Source: Flavobacteriales bacterium
GTDB taxonomy: Bacteria; Bacteroidota; Bacteroidia; NS11-12g; UBA955
DNA length: 52,744 bases
Assembly (NCBI GenBank): GCA_947463095.1
Contig: CANHRE010000007.1
Coordinates: 1-52,744 of the forward strand
Direction of reading: 5' to 3'
Each line of letters opens with the position of its first letter. Positions within the stretch are counted from its first letter, which is position 1. A program made the translations under genes and the position numbers. The notes under the pieces are model-generated. The model had not been told where the DNA came from and made no database searches. It saw nothing but the letters and a program-made list of their open reading frames with translations. Of the stretch, positions 9,924-24,900 are shown piece after piece.

Positions 9924-12900
9924 TTAGGGGGTAAGCTTCGTGAAGCGTTTCACAGCACGCATACTGCCATTCTTCACTACAACCATATACTGCCCTTCGC
10001 TGATTGCACCAAGTTCCAGTTTATAAGTACCTGGACGACCGCTCAGCTGATAGGTTCTTACTAACCTGCCTTGCGCATCCAACAGTTCCACGCTGGTTTC
10101 TTCATTAGATATCAGGTCTATTGCCAGATTTACAGAAGTTGTAGCAGGGTTCGGATACAGCGCTACCTTATTGGCAAGCGCATCAGGATCGTTTACACCC
10201 ATACCCCATACATTGACAGTTCTTGAGATACAAACCGTTGTATCGCAAGTTCCCTCAGCACGAACATAGTAGGTTGTACTGCCCGCAGGCGCCACAACGA
10301 TACTCGATCCAAACCCGATAGGTGCACCTTTACCGCAGGCATCTTTATACCATACCCATCGTGCATTATCACCTCTTGACCCTCCAAAAATGGAGAGCTT
10401 GATGGATGCTCCATTAAGGATGGTGTCTGTAGATGTTACGATACCAGCTGCAGCTGTACTGGGCAGCAATACACGCACAGGTTTGTTCACGCAGGCTGTA
10501 ATGTTGCATGGGCCCTCTGCTCTTACAAAGAATATGGTGCTTCCATTGGGCACTTTTGTGATGGAGGTACCGCTTCCCTGAAGGCTTCCGCCGCATGAGG
10601 TATGATACCATTTCCATTCTGCGCCTTTACCAAGGGTACCACCATTAACTGTCAGCTTCACTTCTTCGCCTCGACATGGAGTATCGTTGCTTACACTAAT
10701 AGATACAGGGCCGGTAGAAGCAGAACCAGTGAAGAGTGATTTAAATGCACATACCGTGGTATTACAATAACCTTCTGCTCGCACAAAGTAGGTCGTATTG
10801 GCTGCCGGAGTAACGGTAAGTGACTTACCAGTACCCTCGTAGGCAGAACCACAAGCTCCGCTGTACCATACCCACTGAGCTCCACTGCCAAGCTTACCAC
10901 CCACCACATTCAGGGTAATTGGACCTCCGCAGGAGGTATCAGCTGAGCTTGTTACTTTATCAGGGTTATGACTTTCGGTGTACACACCAACACTTACTGA
11001 CAAACATGCAGTGGTATTACAAGTACCCTCTGCGCGCACATAATAGGTTACAGGATCATCAATTCTTACAGAATAGCTGGTACCCGTAGCCACAGAAGCA
11101 CCTAAACCACAACCATTTTTATACCATTTCCAGTTAGCAGCTGTACCCAGCGAACCACCGGAAATACTCAAAGTTACAGTGCTACCCTTACATACGCTAT
11201 CGGCCGTAGTGCTGATGGTTGTGGCTGGCGTTGAGAAGTCATTCACCTGAACAGTTACAGACTGACAGGCTGTGGTGTTGCAAGTGCCTTCAGCGCGCAC
11301 GAAGAATGTAGTAGTTACGCTCACATTCAGCTGTACACTTGCACCTTCTGCTACAGGAGCTCCTGTTCCACAACCACGTTCGTACCATACCCACTTGGCA
11401 TTGCTGCCAAGGGAACCACCCTGAACTTTAAAGGTAACCAAACCTGAACCACAAAGCGATTTAACACTTGCCGTAGCCTGGGTCGGATCGGTACTTGGTA
11501 CCAATACCTTCACAGACCTGCTTACGCAAACTGTTGTGTTACAAGTACCTTCTGCCCGTACGAAGTAGGTTGTGGTGATATCAGGATCTACAACAATAGA
11601 TAAACCTGAGCCCAATTTCTTTGACCCACAGGCATCCTGATACCAAACCCAAGTTGCATTGCTGCCCAAAGTACCACCGTTTACAGTCAGCTTCACGGTT
11701 CCACCTTTGCACACTGAATCCAGCGTTGCACTGATTGAGGTTGCTGCAACACTCCGGGTGTTGACCTTCACCGTTCTACCTGGCGCACAAGTGGTAATGT
11801 TACAAGTACCTTCGGCACGTACAAAATACGTAGTCGTAGCGGTAGGTGTCGTGGTTATAGATGGACCACTTCCTATGGCTGTACCGCCGCAGAAACCGGT
11901 GTACCAGCGCCACCTGGCATTTGAGCCAAGTGAACCACCTACTATGGAAAGCCTTACAGATTCTGTACCGCAGGTAGAATCTTTACTGAGGCTGACACTG
12001 CTGGCCGCCACACTCCAAATATTTACCTTGATGGTGCGGAATACATAGGAGGTATTATTACAAGTACCTTCTGCACGCACTGAATAGGTCGTGGTTGCAG
12101 TTGGACTCACCACGATGCTTTTACCTGTACCAATCCTTGTGGTGTTGTTGTACCACACCCAACTTGCATTATCACCAAGCGCACCACCCACTACCGATAA
12201 TGTAACATTGGTATTTCCGCAGGTTGAATCGGCGGTGGTTGTAATACCTGTCGGTGCCGTAGAAAGCCTGTTTACTTTAATGGATTTAGACACGCAATTG
12301 GTCACATTACAAGTGCCTTCTGCACGAACGAAATACAAAGTAGTAACAGAAGGTGAAACGGTAATTGAAGCTCCGGTACCTGCAGGTATTCCACCGCAAG
12401 ACGCTATGTACCATTTCCATGTTGCATTGCTGCCTAAACTACCACCCGACACGCGCAATGTGGTGCTTCCTCCTGAACAAACGGAGTCCACGGATGCCGT
12501 TATTGCAGAAGCGGCAACCGACTCGGTATTCACCTGAATAAACTTACTCACACAAGCAGTGTTATTACAAGTTCCTTCAGCACGTACATAGTAGGTTGAA
12601 CTTGAGGTTGGGGTTACCGTAATCGAATTACCTACGCCAATGCTTGTACCTCCGCAACTACCTTCATACCAGACCCAATTAGCATTGCTGCCCAAGGTGC
12701 CACCATTTCGCGTTAAGGTAACTACTGCACCATTTGGACAGATAGAGTCAAGCGTAGATGTTACAGAACTCGCAGCTGTTGAAGACATATTCACCTTGAT
12801 TGTTCTGTTCACACAAACAGTGTTATTACAAATACCTTCAGCCCTTACAAAATAGGTTGTTGTTGCTGTTGGTGCTACTGTAATGGATGAACCCGTTCCT

Positions 12901-15900
12901 ATGGAAGTACCTCCGCATGCGACGGTGTACCATTTCCAGCTTGCACCTGTTCCAAGGCTGCCTCCATTTACGCTAAGGGTTACATTAGAGCCCCCGCAGG
13001 TGGAATCGAAAGTAGTGCCTATAGACGTTGGATCTGTACTTGGTGTATTAACGATAATAGTCGCATTTGCACAAGTTGTGGTATTGCAAGGCCCTTCAGC
13101 ACGCACATAGTAGGACGTAGTAACTGTGGGAACAACATTTATTGAACTGCCCTTGCCTATTGCCGTACCACCGCAATTTCCGGCATACCAAACCCATGAA
13201 GCCCTTCCACCTAAACTACCTCCATTTACTGTAAGCGTCACAGTTGTTTTACCGCAGGTAGATGTTGCGTTTGAACTAACGGACACAGGCGCAGTACTGA
13301 GTGCCTCAACTATGATACTCTTGCTTACACAAACAGTACTGTTACAAACACCTTCAGCACGTACAAAATAAGTAGTGGTGACCGTTGGGGATACCTTCAA
13401 CGTGGTGCCCGAACCTATTGAAGTTCCACCACATGTACCGGCATACCACTTCCAGCTTGCACCGGTACCTAAAGTTCCACCTTTAACAGTCAGAACCACA
13501 TCCGTTCCGGTACAGGTTGTGTCATCAGAGGCACTGATGCTGCTTGCAGCAAATGAAAGCGCATTCAGCGTAATTGTTTTGCTCACGCAGGCCGTGTTGC
13601 CGCATATTCCTTCCGCACGCACATAATAAGTAGTGGATGCTGATGGAGTAACGACCACACTTGATCCTGTACCGACAGAGGCACCGCCACAAGAACCGGC
13701 ATACCACTTCCATGTTGCACCAGTACCAAGCGTTCCACCGGAAACTGTCAGGGTAATATTGCTGGTTCCGCAGGTAGTATCTTTTGAAGCGACTATTGAG
13801 GAGGCCGCGGTAGAACCCCTGCTGATGGTAACAGTCTTGGTTAGACAGGTTGTATTGTTACAAGTACCCTCTGCACGCAGATAATATGTAGTAGCGGATA
13901 CAGGAGTAACAGTAACGGAGGTACCCGAACCTACCAGCGTTCCACCGCAGAATGAAGTATACCATTTCCAGCCGGCGTTACTGCCGAGGCTGCCACCGTT
14001 TACGCTTAGCGTTGCAGAACTTCCATTGCACACACTATCAGGACCATTTATTGAAGTAGCGGCAACAGAATTCCTCAACACCTTAACAATTTTACTTACA
14101 CATGCCGTGCTGTTGCAGGTTCCTTCAGCCCGGAGGAAATAAGTAGTAGTTGCAGAAGGAGCTACACTGATCGTACTTCCAGTACCAACAGAAACTTTAC
14201 CACAACTGTCGCTGTACCATTTCCAGCTGGCGTTACTTCCTAATGTACCACCAGTCAATTTCAGTGTAGCACTAGTACCTGCACATACGGAATCTGGAGC
14301 GGAAATCGAGCTTGCTGCAACGGAAGGATAATTAACCTTCACCGCCTTGGATGCACACGCGGTGGTGTTACAGGTTCCTTCAGCACGGACAAAATAGGTG
14401 GTAGAAGCAGATGGGGCTACAGTTAATGTGCTGCCGCTATGGATGCTTGTACCGCCGCAGTTATTGTCATACCATTTCCAGGCAGCATTGCTACCCAAAG
14501 AGCCACCTGAAACTGTAAGCGTCACATTGGCGCCGTTACATACAGAATCTCTGCTCACGGTTACAGCTGTAGCAGCAATAGACAGACGATTCACTTTTAT
14601 AGTCTTAGCTACGCAAACCGTGTTGTTGCAAGAACCTTCAGCCCTAACATAATAAGTTGTTGTAACAGAAGGGCTAACAGAAACAGAGGTTCCAGTACCG
14701 ATGAAGGTACCGCCGCAACTGCCTGAATACCATTTCCAATTTGCTCCTGGTGCCAGTTTGCCACCATTTACGTACAACATGGTATTGTTGCCTGCACAAA
14801 TTGAGTCATTTCCTGCTGTAATTGAAGTGGCAGGCTCAGAAGTATCCTTTACAGTGATGGTCTTAACCACACAGGCTGTGATGTTTATAGAACCTTCCGC
14901 TCTAACGAAATAAGTGGTATTAACCGTGGGCGACACAGTAATGCTGTTGCCTGAACCAATTTTGGTTCCGCCACAAGTACCACTGTACCATACCCAACTT
15001 GATTTAAATCCAAGTTTACCGCCATTGGGGCTTAGAGTTACCGATTTACCCTTGCATATGGTATCGGAGGTGGCGATTATAGATATCGCTGCCTTTGAGG
15101 AATCCCTCAGGAATATCAATTTGGAAACGCATGGTGCACTGTTACAAATACCTTCAGCACGAACATAGAAGGTTGTTTGCTGAGGAATAGCAGTAGAAAG
15201 TGAATCACCATATCCCACAGGCTTACCTGTTCCACAACCTCCGGCGTACCATACCCAACGAGCACCTGCTCCAAGTTTACCTCCAGTAACCTTAAGCTTG
15301 GTTTTCTGACCAGGCAATAAGGTATCAAGAGTAGCTGTGAGGCCAGATGCACCGATGGATGTATCCCTGATATTAATGATCTTACTTACACATGCAGTCG
15401 TATTACACGCACCTTCAGCACGAACAAAATAGGTTGTTCGCACTTTCGGATTTACCGTAATCGATGAACCTGATCCCAAGGCTGTGCCTCCGCATGATCC
15501 ACTATACCATTTCCAGGTTGCGCCGTTGCCGAGGCTACCGCCACTTACTTGGAGCGTAGTAGGTCCACCGCTGCATACAGAATCTGTTGTAGCAGATATA
15601 GCGTTGGCCGATACGGACAAACTCATGCGGCGCACCGTAACATTCACACAGGCAGTGCTGTTACAAGTTCCTTCAGCCCGAACATAATATGTTGTAGTAG
15701 CAGAAGGAGTTACGGTAATACTGCTACCGGAACCAAGGAGGGTACCTCCGCAGGTACCACTATACCATTTCCATGAAGCATTACCACCCAAACTACCGCC
15801 AGAAACGCTCAGCGAAGTGCTTCCACCGGGACAGAGTGAATCTACTGCAGCCACAGCAGCACTAGCTGCCGTGGACAATGCATTAACCTTCACTGTTCTG

Positions 15901-18900
15901 CTTACACAGGTAGTATTGTTACAAGTGCCTTCGGCGCGCAGGAAGTAGGTTGTTGTAGCACTCGGGTTGACCACAATATACGACCCTGTACCTACTAAGG
16001 TTCCACCGCAACTGCCTGAATACCATTTCCAGTTGGCATTGCTTCCAAGGCTACCACCCACCGCTGTCAGCGTTACACTGCTACCGGCACAAACCGAGTC
16101 AACGGAACTGTTGATTGACGTTGCAGCTGTTGATGGCTGATTAACTTTAAGTTGCCTGTTTACGCAAGCAGAAGCATTACATGTACCCTCAGCACGCAAG
16201 TAGTACACTGTGTTCACTGTTGGTGAAACAGTGAGGCTATTGCCCGTTCCTATAAGTGTACTACCACAATTACCCAAATACCATTTCCATGATGCATTTC
16301 CACCAAGGCTTCCACCTGAAGGCATTAAGGTTACACTATTTCCATTACAAATGGAATCTGGACTGGCTGTAATACCATTTGCGGCAACCGATAGGGCATT
16401 CACCTTTACGGTACGGCTTATACATACGGTATTATTACAAGTACCTTCAGCCCTCAGGAAGTAGGTAGTTGTAGCAGTTGGGCTAACAGTTATTGCATTG
16501 GCTGAACTGATGAACGTTCCTCCACAGCTGCTGCTGTACCACTTCCAAACTGCATTACTTCCCAGCGAGCCACCAACCCTAGTAAGAGTTACGTTGTTGC
16601 CATTACAAATGGAATCAGCGGTTGTTGAAATTGAAGTCGCCGCAATTGACAGCGTATTCACTTTGATGGCCTTGCTCACACATACAGTGCTGTTGCAAGT
16701 GCCTTCTGCACGAACGAAGTAGGTTGTTCCTGAGGAGGGACTTACTGTGATACTGCTTCCGGTGCCTGCAGCGGTTCCGCCGCAGCTGCCGGTATACCAC
16801 CTCCAGGAGGCATTGCCACCAAGGCTTCCGCCATTTACTGAAAGGGTTATGCTGCTTCCGTTACATACCGAATCGTTTCCGGTAATACTGCTGGCAGCTA
16901 CTGAGAAATTATTGACTTTGATTGTCCTGCTCACACAAGAAGTCGTGTTGCAGGTGCCTTCAGCACGTACAAAATAGGTTGTGCTTGCAGAAGGGCTAAC
17001 TGTTATACTGGCTCCGGTGCCTACAGAAGTACCACCACAGCTGCTGCTGTACCACCTCCAGCGCGCATTACTACCCAAACCACCACCAGATACTGAAAGC
17101 GTTACACTGCTTCCATTACATACAGAATCAGCACTCACAGTTATGCCCGTTGGTGCTACAGAATTACTGAGTACGCGAATGTTCTGATCCACACAAGTGG
17201 TGTTGTTACATGTACCTTCAGCACGAACGAAATAGCGTGTTGTTGACGTTGGACTCACTGTGATGCTTGCTCCGGTGCCGGCTGCGGTGCCGCCACAAGA
17301 ACCCGTAAACCATTTCCATCCGGCTTTATCGCCCAGCGTTCCACCGTTTACGGAAAGCGTTACAGAAGATCCAGGACAAACCGTATCGGCTGAGGCCACA
17401 ATACCAGTTGCAGCTACCGAAACAGGACGAATGAATATGGTGTCATTCACACAGGCGGTATTGTTGCAAGTTCCCTCTGCTCTTACAAAATAGACCGTTT
17501 GAACAGTGGGATTAACTGTGATTTTATCTCCAGTTGTGAGTGCAGTACCACCACAGCTGCCAGTGTACCAGCGCCAAGAAGCCCCGGTGCCTTTTGTGCC
17601 ACCCTGAACTTCCAGCGTAACCGTGGCCCCAGGACATACAGAATCAGAAGGTGAAATTTTGATACCAGTTGCGGCAATACTCAACGTATTCACACCAAGG
17701 ACAGCTGAACGGCTGGTGATAGAATCCCCGGCACAAAGCCACACTTTCACTGAATACAATCCGGCGTTGGAAGTGGTAACTCCACTAAGACGAAGCGTAT
17801 CCCGTGTTACTCCACTAAACACACCACCATTTGCCAGCGCAACGCCATTTCTGAACCACTGATAATTTACACCGGAAGACGGGAATGAACGAACTGCAAA
17901 AAATGCATTCCCTCCCGGACAAACAGCGGTATCAGCAGGCTGTGTAGTGATCGCTGGTATCGGCGTAAACTCATGTACCCCGATGTCAGGATTGGTAGCG
18001 CTTCTACCGAAATTCCAAAAGTCTGTGTTTACATAGTTTACAGGAACTCCACCTTTATTCAAGGAACAATTCGCTGGATTCAATACCTGCAAACGCAGGA
18101 AACTGTCAGCAAGGAAACTAGTAGATTGGAACACCGGGTTCACAGATACCGAAATTAAATCTCTTGTTGCACCCATCAGCGTCTTGTATGCTGCAAGCGT
18201 TTGAACGCTATTAATACCATCTCTGAAAATCAGGTTTGCAGCGCCCGGAGTACCGGCAAAGAAACTGTTGCCATTTGATCCAGGTATGTAGGTAGTCAAT
18301 GCAGAAGAGGAGCGCTCATGAGCAACTGTATAACCCGATCCCTTAGGCGTAGATGTATTTACTACGAGGTTGTTGCGCATCATTACCCTTGGGGTTGCCA
18401 GCACATAGATACCGCTGGCTGTGAGGTTCGCACCTGCGGTTGAAGCATTCAGGTATACGGTATTGTAATCAATGAATGCCGTATCTGTAGCTCCCCCTCC
18501 GGCGATTTCGATGCCTCTGATGGCCGTAGAACTATTGACGGGAACGTTTAGGTTCGCAATGCGGTTATTGCTCAAGAACAATTTCGCACCCGCCCCGGGC
18601 GCTGCATAGCGTATACCCGAAATCAACGGAGCGCCGGTAATACCGTAAGCCTGCAAATCGCTGATGGTGTTCCGGCTCACTGTAAAGTTTTGCGTACCTA
18701 TAGTAGCGATTTCAATACCGCGTATGGTACCGCCAAAGGAAATTAATGAGTCAATCCGGTTGCCCTTGATGTCTACTCCAATGGTGCCGTAGTTGCTGTA
18801 GATGCCGGTAATCGGACCAATACCCTGGTTTACCAGTGAATTAACCACGTTACTGTCCATAAACCTTCTCGGTGAATTTCCGGTTAGACCATTGGTCAGG

Positions 18901-21900
18901 TACAGGCCATACAAACCTCCGGAATTTGTACTTAAACCAGTCATGAACACATTGTCCAAAATGTTGCGGCTGTAAACCTCTGTTAGCTGTGTACCACCTG
19001 AGGCACCATTATACACACCGTATATGGTCGTCGCGGTATTTCTGGCTCCCAGGTTTCTTATGGTATTTCCCCATACATAATTCAGCGTATCTGTTGATGT
19101 ATTGGTTAGATAAATCCCATAGATGGTCGAGCCGGTTGCGCCGGTCAGGGTATTATTCATCAATCTATTACCGGTGATATACCGATAACGTTGGGATGAT
19201 GTGGCCGGATAAATCCAGAATGCCGTACTACCGTGCGTGTTGCCTATCAAATCATTATCCTTGATATGCAGGAAACGTCCGGATGAAACACTATATATTC
19301 CATATAGCGTTCCTGAGAATCTGCTGTTGGAAAGAACGTTGCCATTGATTCTCATAGTACCTCCTGTGTAGGTAGCACCATGATAAATAGCAAAATGTGC
19401 TCCCGTTAGATTATCTAATGAATCATTGATAAACCGGTTGCGCAGGATTTCACCGTTCAGAGTTGAACCAGCCATCCACAACAAATAATTTGAGCTTGTG
19501 GATGTCTGACTAATGAAACTATTGCTGATTTCATTGTCTGCAATACGACATCTTCTGGTCGCAGCATTTGCGTAAATACCGTATATGTAACCATTTTGAA
19601 TGGTGTCCCTGGTGATGCTGTTTGAATCTATATAGTATTCATTGCTCGCAGTGTATGGTTGATACAATATGTAGCTTAACGTGGTGCCGGCAAAACCTCC
19701 GGAGAAGAAGCGGTCCATCCTGTTATTCGAAATTCTTCCTATGTTGCTCGCTCCTGGTCCGAAAATTCCATATTGATAATAGGTGGAGCGCATGTTTTCC
19801 ATCACGTTATCGCGAACGGTTACATTCACACCGGTAAAGGGTAGATAAAGACCATAGAAATATGACCCAGTAGAACCTCCTACACTAATGTTTCTGATGG
19901 TATTTCTGGCTATGGTCGCATGAGTGCCAGTGCCTGAATAGATACCAAAGAAGGCACTGCGACAGCTGTCTCCTTCAATGAGGTTATCAGTAATTCTCAG
20001 GGTGTCTGAGGTTCCGGCATGGAACAGCGCGTATTGGGTGCTGTTGGCTACAGGCTGCAACAAACCCTGTACAACGTTATTTGTAAGCACAGCATTGGAA
20101 GAGGACCCCGCATAAATTCCATAGATTCCAGTATTTGAACTGGTATCCCTGGAAATCGTATCGCGATCAATCAACAAATACCCCGGCTTACCTGCAGTGA
20201 AAATGCCATAGAGTTGACCCGGCAATACACCAAAGGTGCGTGAATTCCAGATTTTATTGTTGCGAATAAGTACCCTATTATTTGGGCCTCCGGCAGCAGA
20301 ATAAACACCTGCTACCACAAAGGTTCCGTTTCTTCCTTCCTGGCGTACAACTATGGTATTGTTTTGAACCTGAACGTTTTGGTTATTGTTTGCATTTGCC
20401 GCAAACACGGCTATGCCTAAAGTCTGAGCATAGTTCTGGAAACCACCGTCTGCAGTATTATCTACATAGTTGTTTGCCGCAAAGAAGAAGTTGGTTTCTG
20501 AAGAACGTATGCCATTGGCTGAAAGCTGCTGCGCTGTTGCTATGGCTGAGTCGCCCCAACCTGTGATTCTGCAATTGGTAACGCTGTCATATTGATTTAA
20601 GAGGTTGTACGGTGCTGCATCATTAAAGCCAATGATGTGGATACCTGTATTCACCCTGTTGATTCTAAGGTTATGGAATCGGCAGGAGTCATGACTTCCA
20701 AGCCTGCTGGTCAGGGCCAAAGGCTGATTGTCCGTTGAAAGCAAATTGGAGACAAGGATGCCTTTTGATCCTGAACCACCTACCTGGGCTCCAGCCACTT
20801 CGCGATGCCGTCTGGACATCCTGATGCTGGCATTCCGAATAACCACGCGCTTACAACCATCGTTGCTGCTGCTGTTCAACAGGGCGTAACCCCATTCCAT
20901 GAGCGTTGTTGGGTTCCTCGAAGTACTGCTGTCCTCAAGGTCAATTCCGTCAATGGTTACCCAGTCTTCACCAATAATTTTAAAGATACCATCAGGGCTT
21001 GCGGAGAGGTTGGTAGCTACCCCATTATATCCGTATACGATGGGATTTGCTCCGGTACCGCTCTTCTGGATAACCAGTTGCCTGTTCCGGCTTGGACGGA
21101 AACCTGCGCATGAGCTGTTGATGTATAACTGCAAACCACCAGAAGGAGCTACTTCCGTATGTCCGGCGCGCACATTAAGGGTCACTGCACCGCTCAGTCC
21201 TTTCAGGTTTACATCATTTAATGCATCTGCCAGGGTGCTGTAGTTTGGCGATGTTCCGCCAACGGTATAAGTACCCGACATGGGCGAACTGATAGCCCGT
21301 TTGCCTGTTGGACTGGAAGGTGTTATGTTATAGGTGGTACCAGCCAGCGTCAAATCAAGCGCTGATGCATCCACACTGTCACCACCATTCCCACATTTCA
21401 CGTCATAAGCAAGCCAGAAGTAGAAGGTATCGTTACAATACAGAGGCAAGGAACCGGTAAACGACATGGTTCCGCTTGGATTGGCAATGGTATTGCCAAA
21501 GCGGGGAGCACCCCCGCTGAAAATGGGCGAAGTACCGGTAAAATAAAGCTTAGCACTGTCCAAATCACGGGCTGTATTCGTTGTACCCGTGGTATTAAAC
21601 CGCATACGAGTCAGGTTCGGAGGCGAGACCGAGCCGCTGATGGCGACTTCCACACGCAGAATTGGCGCATTCCGCGCACCTTGAGACAAACCGCTCTGAA
21701 TTTGAATTACAGTATCCGCAACAGCCAGCGTAGAACCCAGAGGCGTAAAGCTTCCTTCATCCGCACCAATGTCAGGCTTGGAGGCGCTGCGTGCATCGTT
21801 GTCATAATCATCCGATACGGTTGAAATGGGTACACCTGCTGATTCAACCGCCGTACCTGTGCTTGTGCTGATGTGCAGGTAGTTAGGGCTTGTAGCTGTG

Positions 21901-24900
21901 GTACTGCGGAAACTCAGGCTGCTGCTCAACGAATATGCATCGCGAACACCGTTGCCCTGGTTCACAGAACGGTTCAGGAAGTCACAAATGGTCTTATCGC
22001 TTACAAGATCCGTAATATTTCTGTAAATGATGCTGTTGGTTGATGTACCGGTATAGTACAGGTTGTTACCAGTTTGCTGCAGGTAGTTGCTGGTAGGCAA
22101 ACCATTACCAGACCTGATTAATACCGCTGCAAAACCGGCTCCTGAAGGTGTACTGTTGTTGTAGAAGATGTTGTTGTTCATCAGGTAGCGTCCAGTACTC
22201 GTGCTCATGTTGATGGCAGCACTGTTGAAGGCGGCTCCTGTTGAACTTGCATTCAGGTAAACAGTATTGTAATACACCTGATGGTAAGCAGTACCACTCA
22301 GGTTCATGCCCGTCAGCCATGAAGTACTACTATTCATCGCTGGAGCTTTTACGTCTCCTACATAGTTGTTGTGCACCAGTGCGTCGAAACTGTTAGAGCT
22401 TAATAAGCCCATGATGTTTGCGGTAGAAGCACCGGTAGCATTCAAGTCTGCAATCTTGTTCTTATAAATTTCGGAATAACGGCAGCTCTGAACCACCATA
22501 CCGTACATGGTTGTAGCACTGGATGGATTTCCATACAAACGGGTAATGGTATTATTCGCAGCGGTTACAGAATCTGCCGCTGAACTAAATAAACCAAATA
22601 TGGTTGCTGAAGAATAAGTAGAGTTCGTGGAAATTGAATCCGCCAAGTTGTTATTCATGCGCACTATGTTTCCGTTGAGCAGATAAACAGGATATTCAAA
22701 ATCCAGTCCGCTGACGTTATTTACTCTGTTGGAATTGGCATCTACGTTCACATAGTTCTGATAAGAACCATACAAACCAAAGAACGAGTAACCACCTGGT
22801 GTGCTGGGCGTTTGTTTCACCAAACTCATCACGTTGTTGTTCATGGTGGTTAAAGAATCATAAATGGGGAATGTAGTGGTTGTATAGGCGTGATAGATGC
22901 CATAAACCGTTCCACCCGCCGAACCGGTATTGCTGATGTTCAGCATGGTATCGCGGTTAAATTCCCGGTATCGGGCGGCGTTGCTGCTCCAGAAACCATA
23001 GAGGGTTTTGGTGCTGGCGTAGTTCAGATTTTGAATGCTGTTATCGCTCACCACCAGGTTCCTTACCACGGGCAGTACATACACCCCGTAGAACGTTCCA
23101 CCTGAGTTAGAACTGAAGTTGCTGCTCAGGATTCGGTTTCCAGTAATGGTAATGTCCTGGTTACGTCCACCTGCATAGATGGCAATACCTCCGTGGGGTA
23201 TTGTCGAGGCTGTTGCTGGAGCATGATTCCAGGTGATACGGTTGTTGCGGATAATACCACCTGAGAAGTTTTCCAGGGTGGAAGTGTTGGAAGTTCCGGC
23301 CCCGATGCGGATGGCATAGAATGTTCCGCTTGTTCCGGGGTAATCACTTCCGCCGTCCGCTTTGTTGTCAATGAGGTTACCACTGATTACATAGCGGTTG
23401 GCATTCATCATTTGAATACCATTGGTCTCCACCGTGGAGCCGCCGAAGTTGGTCAGGCGGTTGTTGGCAATAGTATCGCGAAGGTCTTTTATGAAATAAA
23501 ACTGGCTGGCCAATTCCGGACCATACCAGTTGATGGGCATGTAGCAGTTGGTGATGGTGTTATTGCTGATGCGGATATCGTCATTGGTGCCGTCCTGCAG
23601 GGTTACAGCAGGTGAAGTACTTACCGCTGTAGTAAGGATGTTAGACACCAGAACTCCCACACAACCATTACCTGCCCTTGTGCTTCCACTGGTATTGTTG
23701 GCCTTGTTCAGCACGATGGAACAATTCTGAATCACAATACGCTTACATCCATCCCACGCGTTGCGCTTTAACAGGGCGATACCCCATTCTGCCTGAGTGG
23801 TAGTGGTGGTATTCAGTGAGGTGTCGCGGAATGCAAGACCGTCAATCGTGATGTAGTCATCGCTCACAATCTTGAGGATGGCATCAGGGCTGGCACCGGT
23901 AATGGTAGAAATCCCTGTGCCCGCAGAAATAATCGGCGCTGCTCCTGAACCTGCCGCACGGCGGATGGTCAATGTATTCACAACATTGGGACGGGTAGCT
24001 CCGCATGTAGTAGGATTCACGTTGATGACGATACCGCCTGCGGTAGCCCTTTCAATATGGCCGGGACGTACATCGAAAACCACAGGGCCGGAAAGTCCAC
24101 GGGTGTTCAGGTCGGTAACAGCCAGTGCCAGGGTGGCATACGAAGGCGTAGTACCACCAACAGTATATGTTCCGGACATACCGGTAACATTGGTGATTGT
24201 TCTGGTTCCGGTTGGCGCTCCACCGGTTACGGCGCTGGCTACTCCATTAATATATAAGGAGTCCATCTGACAATCAAGCACAAACGTGCCTGCTCCAGGA
24301 CAACGTACTCCATAGGTTACCCAGAAATAGGCTGAACCTGCACAGTTAATTTTCTGATTGATGTTGAAAGCAAAACTACCGTTGGGACCCACTCTTGTTC
24401 CAAGCAGCACGGGGCTGCTGTAGTTGAGGTTGCCTGCTGTGTACCAAAGCTTGGCCGTATCAATGCTGGTGGTGGCACTGGTAGTTCCGCTGGTGTTGAA
24501 TACCAAGCGGCTGATATTTACCGGAGCTGCGCTGCTCAGGCTGCTGAGGGCAATCTGTGAGCGCAGAATTTGGGCATCTCGGGTGCCCGAGTTTACCGCC
24601 AACGTTGATGGATGGGTAACCGTAATCGTAGCCGTTGCCGTAGAACCTGAAGGCACGCTTCCGTTGAATTCATCGGCTCCGATATCAGGCGTTACCGCGT
24701 TGCGGTTTTGACTTTCCACATCTGTGGTGAATCCAGTTATAAACCTTCCTCCGCCTTCGGCAAAAGTGGAAGTGGAGGTATTCACCAGCAAGAAATTACT
24801 GTTAGTATAGTTGGTTGACTGGAAAGCTACTACGCCCAAAACACTGTTAGCATCACGTTGCGGAGCAGCGGTCAGCCTGCTGGTAAACAAACACATGGTA

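Noticed and set aside
10206-17685. CRISPR-like periodicity
   Set aside because: The 258-bp period corresponds to in-frame protein repeats; no short identical direct repeats with unique spacers and no cas genes.
10390-17862. Series of 70-150 aa plus-strand ORFs with a recurring peptide VPPQxPxYHFQxAxxPxLPP across the giant gene
   Set aside because: They are the antisense of the conserved WKWY/CGGT repeat and recur only because the minus-strand coding repeats recur; no start or promoter signals and no independent motif.
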